A stretch of 34,329 nt of DNA from Candidatus Scatomonas merdavium (GTDB lineage: Bacteria > Bacillota > Clostridia > Lachnospirales > Lachnospiraceae), in NCBI GenBank assembly GCA_018716575.1, contig DVJR01000169.1, forward strand, positions 1 to 34,329, written 5' to 3'. Numbering within the stretch: the stretch's first letter is position 1; every line of letters begins with the position of its first letter. The position numbers were made by a program, and so were the translations under genes. Below are positions 17,051 to 27,600 of the stretch, piece by piece. The notes beneath the pieces are model-generated. The model was given only the letters and a program-made list of their open reading frames with translations. It searched no databases and was not told where the DNA came from.

Positions 17051-18715
17051 TTATACCGTATGCCTCTTTATCTTCTGTAATGACGTTTTTTCAAATCTCT
17101 GCTCGCGGATATTCACCATCTGGATCTGCTGATAGAGCGGAAGGCCGTCATTAATCTGATCCACTGCCTGCTGCAGCTCCTCCAGAATCTCATAGGACGT
17201 CATCATCCCGGCCTGCTCCGGATCCGGATAAATACTGGCAGCCAGCTTCACATCATCCGCAGCTTTCCCGCTCTCCGCTCCGTAAACCATTACATCTTTC
17301 ACCAGCGGAATCTGGCGCAGCCGCATCTCCAGTCCTTCCGGAGAAATCTTTTTTCCATTTTTGAATACTACCAGATTCTTTCTCCGTCCGGTGATATACA
17401 GAAAACCGTCCTTATCCAGTTTTCCCAAATCACCGGTATGGAACCATCCGTCCCTTACTGCGGCAGCTGACTCATCCGGCATCCCGTAATAACCGCTCAT
17501 AAGCATGCTTCCCCGGACAAGTATCTCATCATCTTCTATTTTCACCTGGCAGCTTGGCAGAATCCGGCCTACAGAACCCTGCCTGTTCCATTCGGCTCCA
17601 TTTACAGAAACCAGCGGCCCACATTCCGTAATACCGTACCCCTCCAGTACAGTCAGACCCAGATGCCGGAATTCTTCCGCACATTTTTCATTCATATGCG
17701 CTCCCCCGAAAAGGATCACGCGCAGGGTGCCGAAATGCTTCCGCCGCAGCTCTTCCAAAGCGCGACAGGGCTTTTTCATACCAAATCTTCCCCGGAACTT
17801 CATTTTTTTCAGCAGCCCTCGCAGCTTCTCTGCTTCTCCATGGCGCTCCGCCTCCAGCCAGATCTGTGAATGCAACGCCTCGCCCATCAATGGCACTGCC
17901 AGCATAGAATATGCCCCTGACAGGCGCATATCCCGGATAGCAGTTTTCAGATTCCCATTAAAGCACAGCTCCGCACCCCTGGCAAACGTAGCCAGAACAG
18001 CACAGGTCATTCCGTATGCATGACAGAATGGAAGCGCAGAAAAAGCCTTTATCCCTCCGTCCACATAGCAGTTGCTTTCGCTGGCATTGTTCAGAAGTGC
18101 TCTCTGGCTCAACATCACAGGTTTACTCTCACCGGTCGTTCCTGAGGTAAATACTATCGCAGCCGGCGCTTCCGGATCCAGTTCCACCGGAAATCCGGTC
18201 TTCCCGCCGCACTGTTCCAGAAGCCTGCTGCCTTCCCGGCAGAGACGCCCGACAGCCATCTCCTCCTGTTCCGTCTGGCTGTTCAGCGAAAAAATCCCCA
18301 TCATCTCCGGTCTTTTTTCCAACACCGGCCCGCAGACCCCGGAACAGCCTGTCGAAGCAAAGACAGCAGAAACGTCTGCCTGCAGGAGCATGGCCCGAAT
18401 TACTTCGTCCGGCTGCTCCGGATCAATACAGACCGCCGCAGCGCCGCAGAGGGTACACGCCAGATAGGTTACCAGCCAGTAATAACAGTTCTCTCCCACA
18501 AGCGCTATATGTTTTCCCGCCAGCTTCCGGGCACACAGGCTTTCCCGCAAACCTTCCACATCGCGAATCAGTTCGTCATAAGTCCGGCTTTGCTCCTCCT
18601 TTTTCCGGGTAAACCAGGACAGCGCCCTTCTCCCCCGGTAATGGCTTCCGATCTCCGTTATAAATTCTCCGAAATCTCTGTAATACCGCACAGTATTCTG
18701 TGAGAATTTTTTCAC
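17051..18715 (-). CDS. AMP-binding fatty acyl-ACP/acyl-CoA ligase-like enzyme
   Basis: IVFTSGTTGESKPVMLSQRAL, YGITECGP, DGWFHTGDLGKLDKDGFLYITGRRKNLVVFKNGKKISPE. Confidence 0.9.
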   Translation of the reverse strand: MKKFSQNTVRYYRDFGEFITEIGSHYRGRRALSWFTRKKEEQSRTYDELIRDVEGLRESLCARKLAGKHIALVGENCYYWLVTYLACTLCGAAAVCIDPEQPDEVIRAMLLQADVSAVFASTGCSGVCGPVLEKRPEMMGIFSLNSQTEQEEMAVGRLCREGSRLLEQCGGKTGFPVELDPEAPAAIVFTSGTTGESKPVMLSQRALLNNASESNCYVDGGIKAFSALPFCHAYGMTCAVLATFARGAELCFNGNLKTAIRDMRLSGAYSMLAVPLMGEALHSQIWLEAERHGEAEKLRGLLKKMKFRGRFGMKKPCRALEELRRKHFGTLRVILFGGAHMNEKCAEEFRHLGLTVLEGYGITECGPLVSVNGAEWNRQGSVGRILPSCQVKIEDDEILVRGSMLMSGYYGMPDESAAAVRDGWFHTGDLGKLDKDGFLYITGRRKNLVVFKNGKKISPEGLEMRLRQIPLVKDVMVYGAESGKAADDVKLAASIYPDPEQAGMMTSYEILEELQQAVDQINDGLPLYQQIQMVNIREQRFEKTSLQKIKRHTV

Positions 18716-19758
18716 TCCTTCATTCCTCCCTGGCAGTTATAAAGTTCCCTGAGTTCCCGGCCTTTTTCCGCGTCACAAAACAGCATCACAAACATTTCCG
18801 CAAGTACCGGATCGAACTGTCTTCCGCGTTCTTCCAGAAGTATCTGCATCGCCTGCTCACAGGTTCTTCCAGGCCTGTACTGACGATTGGAAACGATGGC
18901 ATCGAAGGCATCTGCTATGGCAATAATCCTGGCTCCATCAGGTATCTCATTCCCTGGCAAACCGTCCGGGTATCCACGCCCGTCATATCGTTCGTGATGT
19001 CCTCTTACAATGGGAAGAATGTCCTGCATCCTACTGATCCCGGACAAAATCTTTTCTCCCGTTTCCGGATGCTTTTTTATCTCCGCATACTCTTCTTCCG
19101 TCAGGCGGTCAGGCTTCAGAAGGATTCTGTCCGGCACACCGATTTTTCCAATATCATGGAACAGCCCTGCCAGCCGAAGCCGCTTTATCCCTTCATCCGG
19201 CAGTCCCGCAGCCGCACCCAGAGCTGCTGCGAGCTGAGCCACCCTGTCCGAATGACCCTTTGTCTCCTCGTCTCTGGCCTCTACAATATAGCGCAGCGTG
19301 GTTACTGTCTCCAGGTATCCCGTTTCCATGGTTTTCTGATACTCCCGGATTGTCCGCATCTGCCGGATAGACTTGACACAGGATTCCACCAGAAGCTCAA
19401 GCTGGTCAAACCGGTCACTTTTTTCATAGTATCCCTGAATATCCAGTTCTCGGATAGATTTGACAGGCGGCGCCATGCTCTTGTGCCCGGTCAGAAGAAT
19501 AATAAAAACATCTGTATTAAATTTTCTGATTTCCTCTACTACCTGATCGCCACAGATCGGGCTCATAAGAAAATCCAGAAGCAGAATATCGTATTCGCTC
19601 TCCCTGACCCGTTCAATAGCTCTGCAGGGATTATTTTCCACATCCACCCGATACCCGTTTCTCTGGAAATATGCCTGAATGGCGGAAGTCATCAACGGAT
19701 CATCATCCACCGTTAAAATTTTGAACTGGCTCTCTGCCACCGCTTTATGTTTTCGCAT
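18712..19758 (-). CDS. response regulator: receiver + HD-GYP domain
   Basis: ILTVDDDPLM...ILLLDFLMSP receiver; GLFHDIGKIGVPD and HHERYDGRGYPDGLPG HD-GYP signatures. Confidence 0.92.
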   Translation of the reverse strand: MRKHKAVAESQFKILTVDDDPLMTSAIQAYFQRNGYRVDVENNPCRAIERVRESEYDILLLDFLMSPICGDQVVEEIRKFNTDVFIILLTGHKSMAPPVKSIRELDIQGYYEKSDRFDQLELLVESCVKSIRQMRTIREYQKTMETGYLETVTTLRYIVEARDEETKGHSDRVAQLAAALGAAAGLPDEGIKRLRLAGLFHDIGKIGVPDRILLKPDRLTEEEYAEIKKHPETGEKILSGISRMQDILPIVRGHHERYDGRGYPDGLPGNEIPDGARIIAIADAFDAIVSNRQYRPGRTCEQAMQILLEERGRQFDPVLAEMFVMLFCDAEKGRELRELYNCQGGMKE

Positions 19759-21637
19759 CTGATGTTCCTCCCTTTGTGCCTTCCATATCTTTCAGCATAA
19801 CATATTCCATCGGTATAGAAATCCCAAAAATGGAACCGCCGTCCGGATTGTCTTCCATCCACATCTTTCCTCCGAATTTTCCCCGGATTACCGTATTACT
19901 GATATACAGTCCCAGCCCGGTTCCCATGGCCCCTTTACTGGTTACCATGGCTCTAAACAGCTTTTCCTTCACTTTTTCGCTGACTCCCGTACCTGTATCG
20001 GCTACAGAAATCTTCAGATTCTCCGGATCACACTCTACCCTTAGTGTGATCTCACCGCCACCTACCTGCTGCTGGGCGTAAACTGCATTCGACAGCAGAT
20101 TTGTCAACACCTGAACCAGATTGTTGACGTCACCCTTCAGCGCAATATCTCCCGGCTTATCGCATATGACATTCAGGCGGCACTGACCCGCCATCAGTTC
20201 ATGACGCATCAGCATGACACAGCGTTTTACTGTCTCGTCTATGGTAAACACAGAATCTTCTACGGTGACTGCCCCCGCCGCCTGCCCTTTGATCGCCGTG
20301 ATAATATCCGACATATAGGCTGTAGCCTCCCGACCTTTCTGAAACCAATCTCTTATTTCGTTGTAGATTTCCCGATAGTCCGCTTCCGTAACGTCCGGAT
20401 CTCCCAGGCTTTCTTCACATTCGTCCACCAGGGCTTCCATAGCTGAAATGCTGCCGGAAATTCCCATAATGGGGGTTTTCAGGTTATGCGCCAGCCCGCC
20501 TATCATCTGCCCCAAAAACGCCAGCCGTTCCTGTTCCATCATCCGTTCCCTGCTGTCCTGAAGCTGCTGCATACTCTCCCTGATCTGGGTAATATCCTTG
20601 AAAATAACTACAAATCCACTTATTTTTTCATGTACGGACAGCGGCGACACTTCGGTTACATAATAACCTCTTCGGACAAAACTGCCTTTTGTCATGGTTA
20701 CCGCCTGCTCATAGGAAATGACCGTATTTGCCTTTTTACATTCCTCCACAGCAGTAATCATATTGTAAATAGCCGTCTTGCCGGACACATCCTCATCTTT
20801 CACACAGTCCCTCAGATACTTGTTTCCCGAAATTCCGTATTCCGAACCAAACACCCGCTCAAACTGCCGGTTGTAACTGATCACCAGGCCCTGATCGCTC
20901 AAGACCAGATAACAGTCCGAAATCCAGTCCAGAACGTGCTGGGTAGCCATAGGACGGATATCCAGCAGATGCATCTGGTAAATAGCCAGGCCATTCAGTA
21001 TCATTGGTACGATAAAGCTCATAGGCGTTGCGGCAATATCCAGATTCATACCGGAAAATGTAGACATCATGCTCACAATCAGCGGACAGATCCCGCTGCC
21101 GGCCAGCAGCAGGCACTGTTTAAAATAAAGCTGGCTTCTGTTTCGCAGCGCAAACCGCAGCGGTATAATGATAGTCAGAAGCAGACAGAAATAATTGTAC
21201 AGCCCTGAAACCATAACATAAGGGCCGAATTCAATATCACTGCGTATTACAGAAAACACCTGGTACTGCAGATGATGCAGCGGGTTTGTCCACGTTACGG
21301 CAATGGTGACCAGCGGCATCACAAAAAGCAGCCACAGCCGGCGCGGCATATGCTCCAGGCTGCGTACGAACGCCAGCACAATACACAGAAAGATAACCGG
21401 AGCAAATGAGCCTCCCGGCGTAGTCATACAGTCCAGTATAAAAGCCTCTGTCCCGTTGGGTGACCGCAGAAAGCGCATCAGGATAATCGGAATAACCCAT
21501 GTGGCATAACACACAGTCAGTGCCAGGTACAGCTTGTGAAGCAGATACAGCTTCGGCGCACGGATGCACCAGATAATAAATACCAATATGACAATCAGTG
21601 CAATGCTGAAAATAAGAATCGAACCATCCGTTACCAT
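19745..21637 (-). CDS. histidine kinase with N-terminal 7TM region and PAS domain
   Basis: Multiple N-terminal TM segments; PAS (HVLDWISDCYLVLSDQGLVISYNRQFERVFG...); H-box GGLAHNLKTPIMGISG; HATPase VADTGTGVSEKVKEKLF...GTGLGLYIS. Confidence 0.9.
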   Translation of the reverse strand: MVTDGSILIFSIALIVILVFIIWCIRAPKLYLLHKLYLALTVCYATWVIPIILMRFLRSPNGTEAFILDCMTTPGGSFAPVIFLCIVLAFVRSLEHMPRRLWLLFVMPLVTIAVTWTNPLHHLQYQVFSVIRSDIEFGPYVMVSGLYNYFCLLLTIIIPLRFALRNRSQLYFKQCLLLAGSGICPLIVSMMSTFSGMNLDIAATPMSFIVPMILNGLAIYQMHLLDIRPMATQHVLDWISDCYLVLSDQGLVISYNRQFERVFGSEYGISGNKYLRDCVKDEDVSGKTAIYNMITAVEECKKANTVISYEQAVTMTKGSFVRRGYYVTEVSPLSVHEKISGFVVIFKDITQIRESMQQLQDSRERMMEQERLAFLGQMIGGLAHNLKTPIMGISGSISAMEALVDECEESLGDPDVTEADYREIYNEIRDWFQKGREATAYMSDIITAIKGQAAGAVTVEDSVFTIDETVKRCVMLMRHELMAGQCRLNVICDKPGDIALKGDVNNLVQVLTNLLSNAVYAQQQVGGGEITLRVECDPENLKISVADTGTGVSEKVKEKLFRAMVTSKGAMGTGLGLYISNTVIRGKFGGKMWMEDNPDGGSIFGISIPMEYVMLKDMEGTKGGTSDAKT

Positions 21638-21640
21638 GGA

Positions 21641-24600
21641 CTACTCCTCTTCTGCCGGCCAGGTTTCCTGCATCGTAAAGCTCTCCAGCAGCTCACCCGG
21701 CGATGGAATGTCAAACCGGAATCCTGCCCGGGCCAGGCTGTCCTTTGTCTGTTCTCCGGACACCTGAATCACCGGCGGCTTCAGGCGGATATGATACCAA
21801 TAATCAATCAGGACGGATACCTGCTCCCGGGCCGGACCCACAGCCGTCCTGGACAGCAGCTCCGTAAATTCCCCGTCCGAAACGATACGGATTCCCGCCT
21901 GCAGCTCCTCCGCCACCTGTCCGGTAGTCGGCGGATCCGGATGGATAATATGGAACACCGTACCCGGACCGTCTTTCAGGGCAAGAACGGCTTCCGCCGC
22001 ATAATCCACAGGGGTCAGATCCACAGAGGTTTCCGCGATGGTACGCGGAACAGCGCCTACCCGATAAAAAGCCCGCATCAGCAGATAAAACGCATTTGTA
22101 TCCGGATTTTTCTGAAATACTCCGTCAGAGGCCCGGCCTACCAGCCGGCCCAGCCGGAAAATTTTCGTCTCCATCCCGCTTTCCCGTGCTTCCAGCACAA
22201 GCCCCTCTGCCAGGTATTTGCTCTTTACATATATGTTGTCTTCCCAGATCTGCCCGATATCATAGTCATTTTCCGTAAATACAGCCCCCGGCCTGCCATC
22301 CTTAAGCTGCTCACCGCTGACGCTGCAGGTAGACATATGATACAGCCTGGCTCCGCTCCTCCGGGCAAGCTCCAGGATACAGCGCGTTCCCTCCACATTG
22401 GTTCGGAGAAAGGCTTCTTCGTCCGCCGCGTAATGGCGCACATCCGCCGCCGCATGATAAATCTCTCCCACATTTCCCGCCAGGCGCGCGTAGTCCTGTT
22501 CCTCCAGTCCAAGGCGCTCCTTCGTCAGATCTCCATCTATAACGGTCAGCCTTTTCCGGCTCCGCATGGCAAAGCCACTGCCGAAATACCATGTCAGACA
22601 CTCCAGAAGCCTGCGTTCGCCTCCACGCACCAGGCAGATTATGCCGCTCTCTCCTTTATCCAGCAGAGCCTTCAGCAGATGGACACCGAAAAATCCGGTC
22701 GCTCCCGTAAGCATGATACCCTTTTTCCGGCCCTGCCGTTTTTCGGCCTCAGGCTCTTCCCATATGGGTTCTTCCGGCGGTACCAGGACATGCTGCCGCT
22801 TTTCCGCACAGGCTCCTGCCGCCTCTGTACGATATCCCGCATCTGCCGCAATTTTTCCAGACGCTGTCTCCCGGATCTCTCCTGCAGCGGCGGCATCTGC
22901 AAGCTTCTCTTCCGTCTCATCCGTTTCTGACAGGTTCAGCCCCAGCAGCTCCGCCTGACGGCGCGCCTCCGGATATTCATAAAACTGTGACAGAGACATC
23001 TCCAGCCCGTGGTTGAAATACAGGCTCAGCACACTCAATGCCTCCAGAGAAGTGCCTCCCTGTTCAAAAAACGACTGCTCCGGATCCAGCTCCTGCTTCG
23101 TCAGCACCTGTCCCCAGATATCCAGTACAAATCGAACGCCGTCTGCAGAAGCCGCTTTCTCCTGTTTTTTCGGAGCAGGGGACGGCTCAGCCCTCCTGAT
23201 TTCTGTATCCCGCACCGGTGCAGCGTCCTGTTCTGCCGCAGTTTCCGCCTGCGCCGCAGCCTTCTCCGGTACAGCCTTCACCGGTTCTGCAGCAGAGACA
23301 CGATGGGCTTCATCCTCCTTAAGCGCATGGCGGATACCCTCCGTAGCCATGGCTGTCAGCGCCCGGAGATCAATCTTGCTGCTGGCTGTCAGCGGCATAT
23401 TCTCAATAGGAAGTACCCTGGATGGCACCATATATACAGGAAGTACTTTGCGAATTCTCTCCATCAGGCAGCTCTGGCAGTTTTCCACCCGGCTGTCCGG
23501 CTGATAGAAGGAACACAGTTCCATGGATCCGTCTTCCTTGCGGATAGCCACAGTAGCCGCCTGCTTTGCACAGCCGGATTCCAGGATCGCACCGGTAATT
23601 TCATCCAGCTCCACCCTCTGGCCGTTCAGCTTGACCTGGGAATCCCTGCGCCCGAGGAAATCATAAGACCCGTCCAGGCGCAGCCTTCCCATATCCCCGC
23701 TTTTATACATTCTCTCTCCCGGAACAAACGGGTCAGGCAAAAAAGCCTGCTCCGTCAGATCCGGTCTGGAAATATAGCCTCTGGCCAGACATTCACCGGC
23801 CATATATAATTCTCCGCAGCCCGTCGGCATTACAGGGCGCATCTTTTCATCCAGGACATAAATACGGCCATTATACAGCGGCCTTCCAATCGTAATGTGG
23901 TCGCCTGGCTTTACATCGATCATCGTCATGTAAACCGTAGCTTCTGTAGGGCCGTACATATTCACGCTGACAGCGTCTGTCGCTTTATGCAGCTTGTCCA
24001 GAAGCTGCGGCGTCAGCACCTCGCCTCCCAGCAGCACCAGCTTCAGGGAAGCGGCAGCGCGGCAGAAGGCTTCATTTCCCAGACACATCTGCAATCTCGC
24101 CGGCGTCACCTGGAAAATCTCAGCTCCGCTCTCTTCTATAATAGCCGCCAGCTTCCAGGGCAGCATCATCTCTTCTTCGTCCGTCAGCACCACTGTTTTG
24201 CCCATAGCCAGCGGGAACAGGCTTTCTCCGATAAAGCTGTCGAACACCACGTTGGTCGTGCACAGGATCGGGCCCGCCGCCCGCGAGAGCAGCTCCCGTA
24301 TGCTGACAAACAGGCTGGACACGGCGCGGTGGCGCAGCATTACCCCTTTTGGCTTTCCTGTAGAGCCTGATGTAAACATTACATTAACCAGATCCTCATC
24401 TTTTACAGCGGCATCCTCGAAGCCGTCTTCCAGACGCTCTGCCGCTTCAAACACCCTGCAGGGCAGCCCTTCCGGCAGACGCGCCGCCGTCTTCCTGTCA
24501 CAGAGCACATACTCTGCTCCTGCAGTCTCCAGCATATAGGCAAGCCGTTCCTTCGGGAAGGAAGGCAGAAGCGGCACATAGGCGCAGCCATTTTTCAAAA

Positions 24601-27600
24601 TAGCGATCATAGCCGCAATCAGATCCGGCGTCCTTCCGAATCCCAGCCCCACGCACTGGCCCGGCTGTACTCCCGCTTCCCGCAGAAGCGCCGCCAGCCC
24701 GCAGGCACGGCGTTCCAGCATATCCCTTGTCATAACCTGGCCGTGGAATACGATAGCCGGCGCATCCGGCCCGGCCTTTACCTTCTGCTCAATAAACCGG
24801 TGAATGGGCAGATTGACAAAAGGCGTAGCCGCATAGCGCGGCGCCTCCACATACGTTTCATAATCAGCCGGGCACAGCGGTGATATTTCATCCAGCGTCA
24901 GCGCTCTCCCCGACAGGATCTCCCGCAGAATCTGACGCAGACAGCGTCCGTAAAAACGAATGGTATTTTCTTCAAACAGGCTGGACGCGCTTGCCATCTG
25001 GAAGCTGTAGCAGCTTCCCTGCCGCGCCGTCTCCACTGTCATATCCATTTTCACCGTTCCTGTGATGACCGGCAGAAATTCCATCGGTTTTCCATCCAGA
25101 ACAAAAGCCGCCGTATCCACAGGACTCTGCGAAAACATAACCTGATACAAGGGATTCTGGGCGCTCCGCGGCAGCTTCAGCAGTGCCAGAAGCTCTTCCA
25201 GAGAAATTTCCTGATGATCCAGCAGCCCCGTAACCTCGCTGCGCACCTCCTGGAGGTACGCCTCCGTCCGCCTGCCGCCCTCCGGTCGGAGACGCAGAGG
25301 CAGCGTATTGATAAACGGCCCGCAGATCGCGCCTGTTCCCGGATGAAGCCTTCCCGCTACCGGCGTTCCGATCAGGAAATCTTCCCGTCCGGAAAGCTTC
25401 GACACCAGAATTCCATAGACCCCCAGAAACAGCATAAAGCTGGTAATGCCGTGGTCACGGCAGTATTCATCACAGGCCGCGCTCTCTTTTTCTGTCAACG
25501 ACCAGCGGTATTCACTGCCTTTAAAATCAAAGGTATGCGGGCGTGGGAAATCAGAGGGCAGCGTCAGAAGTTCCGGCAGGTTTTCCAGATGCCTGCACCA
25601 ATAATCCTTCTCTCTCTCCCTTCCTCGTTCCGGCTCCTCCTCCAGGTATACGGAATAATCCGTATAAGAAAGAGGCACCTGCAGCTCCAGGCCGCAATAT
25701 GCTTCGTTCAGCCGCTTCAGTACCAGCGGAGTGCTCATACCGTCGCCTATGATGTGATGGCTGTCTATAAAAAGAATTCTGTTCCCGTCCGGTTCCTGCC
25801 AGATAGCTGCCCGCAGCAGCGGAGCGCAGCCCAGATCAAAGGGCCGCAGAAATTTTCCGGACACTTCCGCAAAATCCGCCCCCTCCAGCCACTCCAGGGC
25901 AAAAGGCACCGTCTCTGCCACACGGGCGCTGATGCGTCCCTTTTCCTGCACAAAAGCCGTACGGAACACCTCGTCCGCACGAATCAGAGCGCGGAAGGCC
26001 TCCTGAAGCTTCGCCGCGTCCGCCTCCTTCGGCAGACGGAATGCTCCGGGCATATTATAGGCGATTCCCGTAGGATCCAGCCACGACTGGACATAGATCC
26101 CCTGCTGCATTGGAGAAAGCGGATAGCTTTCCCGCCGCTCTGCCTTCCGGATCATCCGAAGCGGCTCAGCCCCGCTGTCCTGGCTTCCCTCCCCTCCGTC
26201 TTTCTGCAGATGGCGCGCCAGGCGCACAGCCGTACGGCATGCATACAGATCGGCAACCCGCACAGAGCAGCCGAAGGCTGCCTCCAGCCCGGCAATAGCT
26301 TCCATAGCATTCAGAGAGTTCCCGCCAGACAGAAAATAATCACTGTTTCCGTCCAGATCTTCCCTTCCCAGCACAGAACGGAAAATATCCAGCACCTTTC
26401 CTGCGGATGCCGTGATATGCCCTGCCGAACCCGTGCCTGCCTGCTTCCGCAGTACAGGTTCAGGCAGGCGCCGTTCATCAATCTTTCCGCCCGCAGTCAC
26501 CGGCAGTTCATCCAGCCGCATGATGCAGGATGGTATCATGTAATAGGGCAGATAAGTGGCTGCAAAGGAAAGAAGCTCTGTCTCCTCCAGCACAGTATCA
26601 GAGCAGTAATAGGCAGTCAGCACCGGCTGGCTCTCCACCTGGCAGACACGCGCAGCAGCTGCACGGACACCGGGATATTCGGCAATACAGGCCGCCACTT
26701 CACTGGGCTCGATCCGCAGCCCCCGCAGCTTCACCTGATCATCCAGCCTTCCGGCCAGCACAATCTCCCCGTCGTCTGTCCAGCATGCAGAGTCTCCGGT
26801 ATCATACATTTTCTCTTTATCTTCGAAAGGATTTTCCACAAAGCTCTTTTCTGTCAGCTCCGGCGCATTGCGGTAGCCGCGCCCGACACAGAGCCCGCCC
26901 ACGTACAGTCGTCCGAACACACCGGTGGGCAGCGGATTCAGCCATTTATCCAGCACATAAAGGCGGCAGTTGTCCATTGGACGCCCGGCTGTAATCTGCT
27001 TGGCATGGGACAACTCTTTTAAGCTTACGCCCACCGTTGTCTCAGAGGGTCCGTATTGATTATAGAGCTTCGCTCCCGTAATATTTTTCAGCTTCTTCAG
27101 CAGGCTGGCCGGAAACGCCTCTCCGCCGCAGAGTATCCCTTCCATATGACGGACCGCTCCGCAGAACTCCGGCTCCTTCAGAAAAGCCTCCAGGCGGGAC
27201 GGGGTCAGCGAACAGAATCCCACCGCGTAGCCGCGGATCAGCGCCGCCAGCCTTTTCGGGGATTCCTGTTCTTCTCCATCCGCAATCACAATTGTTTTTC
27301 CATTTAACAGAGGGACGATACTCTCCAGCATAAACGCATCAAAGCCCACGCTACAGATAGAAAGCACCGCTCCCTTCCCGTAGATATTCTCCATGGCCTG
27401 AGCCAGGTTCAGAAGGTTCTTCTGCGTAATCTCCACGCCCTTTGGAGTCCCTGTGCTTCCCGATGTATACACCACATAAGCCAGGCTGTCCGGCTTCACC
27501 GGAACCTGGGGCACCTGCCCGGTATTCTGTTCCACCTCTTCTGCAAATACTACCGGAATATCCGGCTCTCCCAGTCCGCTGCGCTCCAGGATCTCACGGG

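Noticed and set aside
25214-27022. 602-aa plus-strand ORF opposite the NRPS
   Set aside because: Antisense shadow ORF in GC-rich coding DNA; no recognisable domain, whereas the minus strand has clear NRPS motifs.
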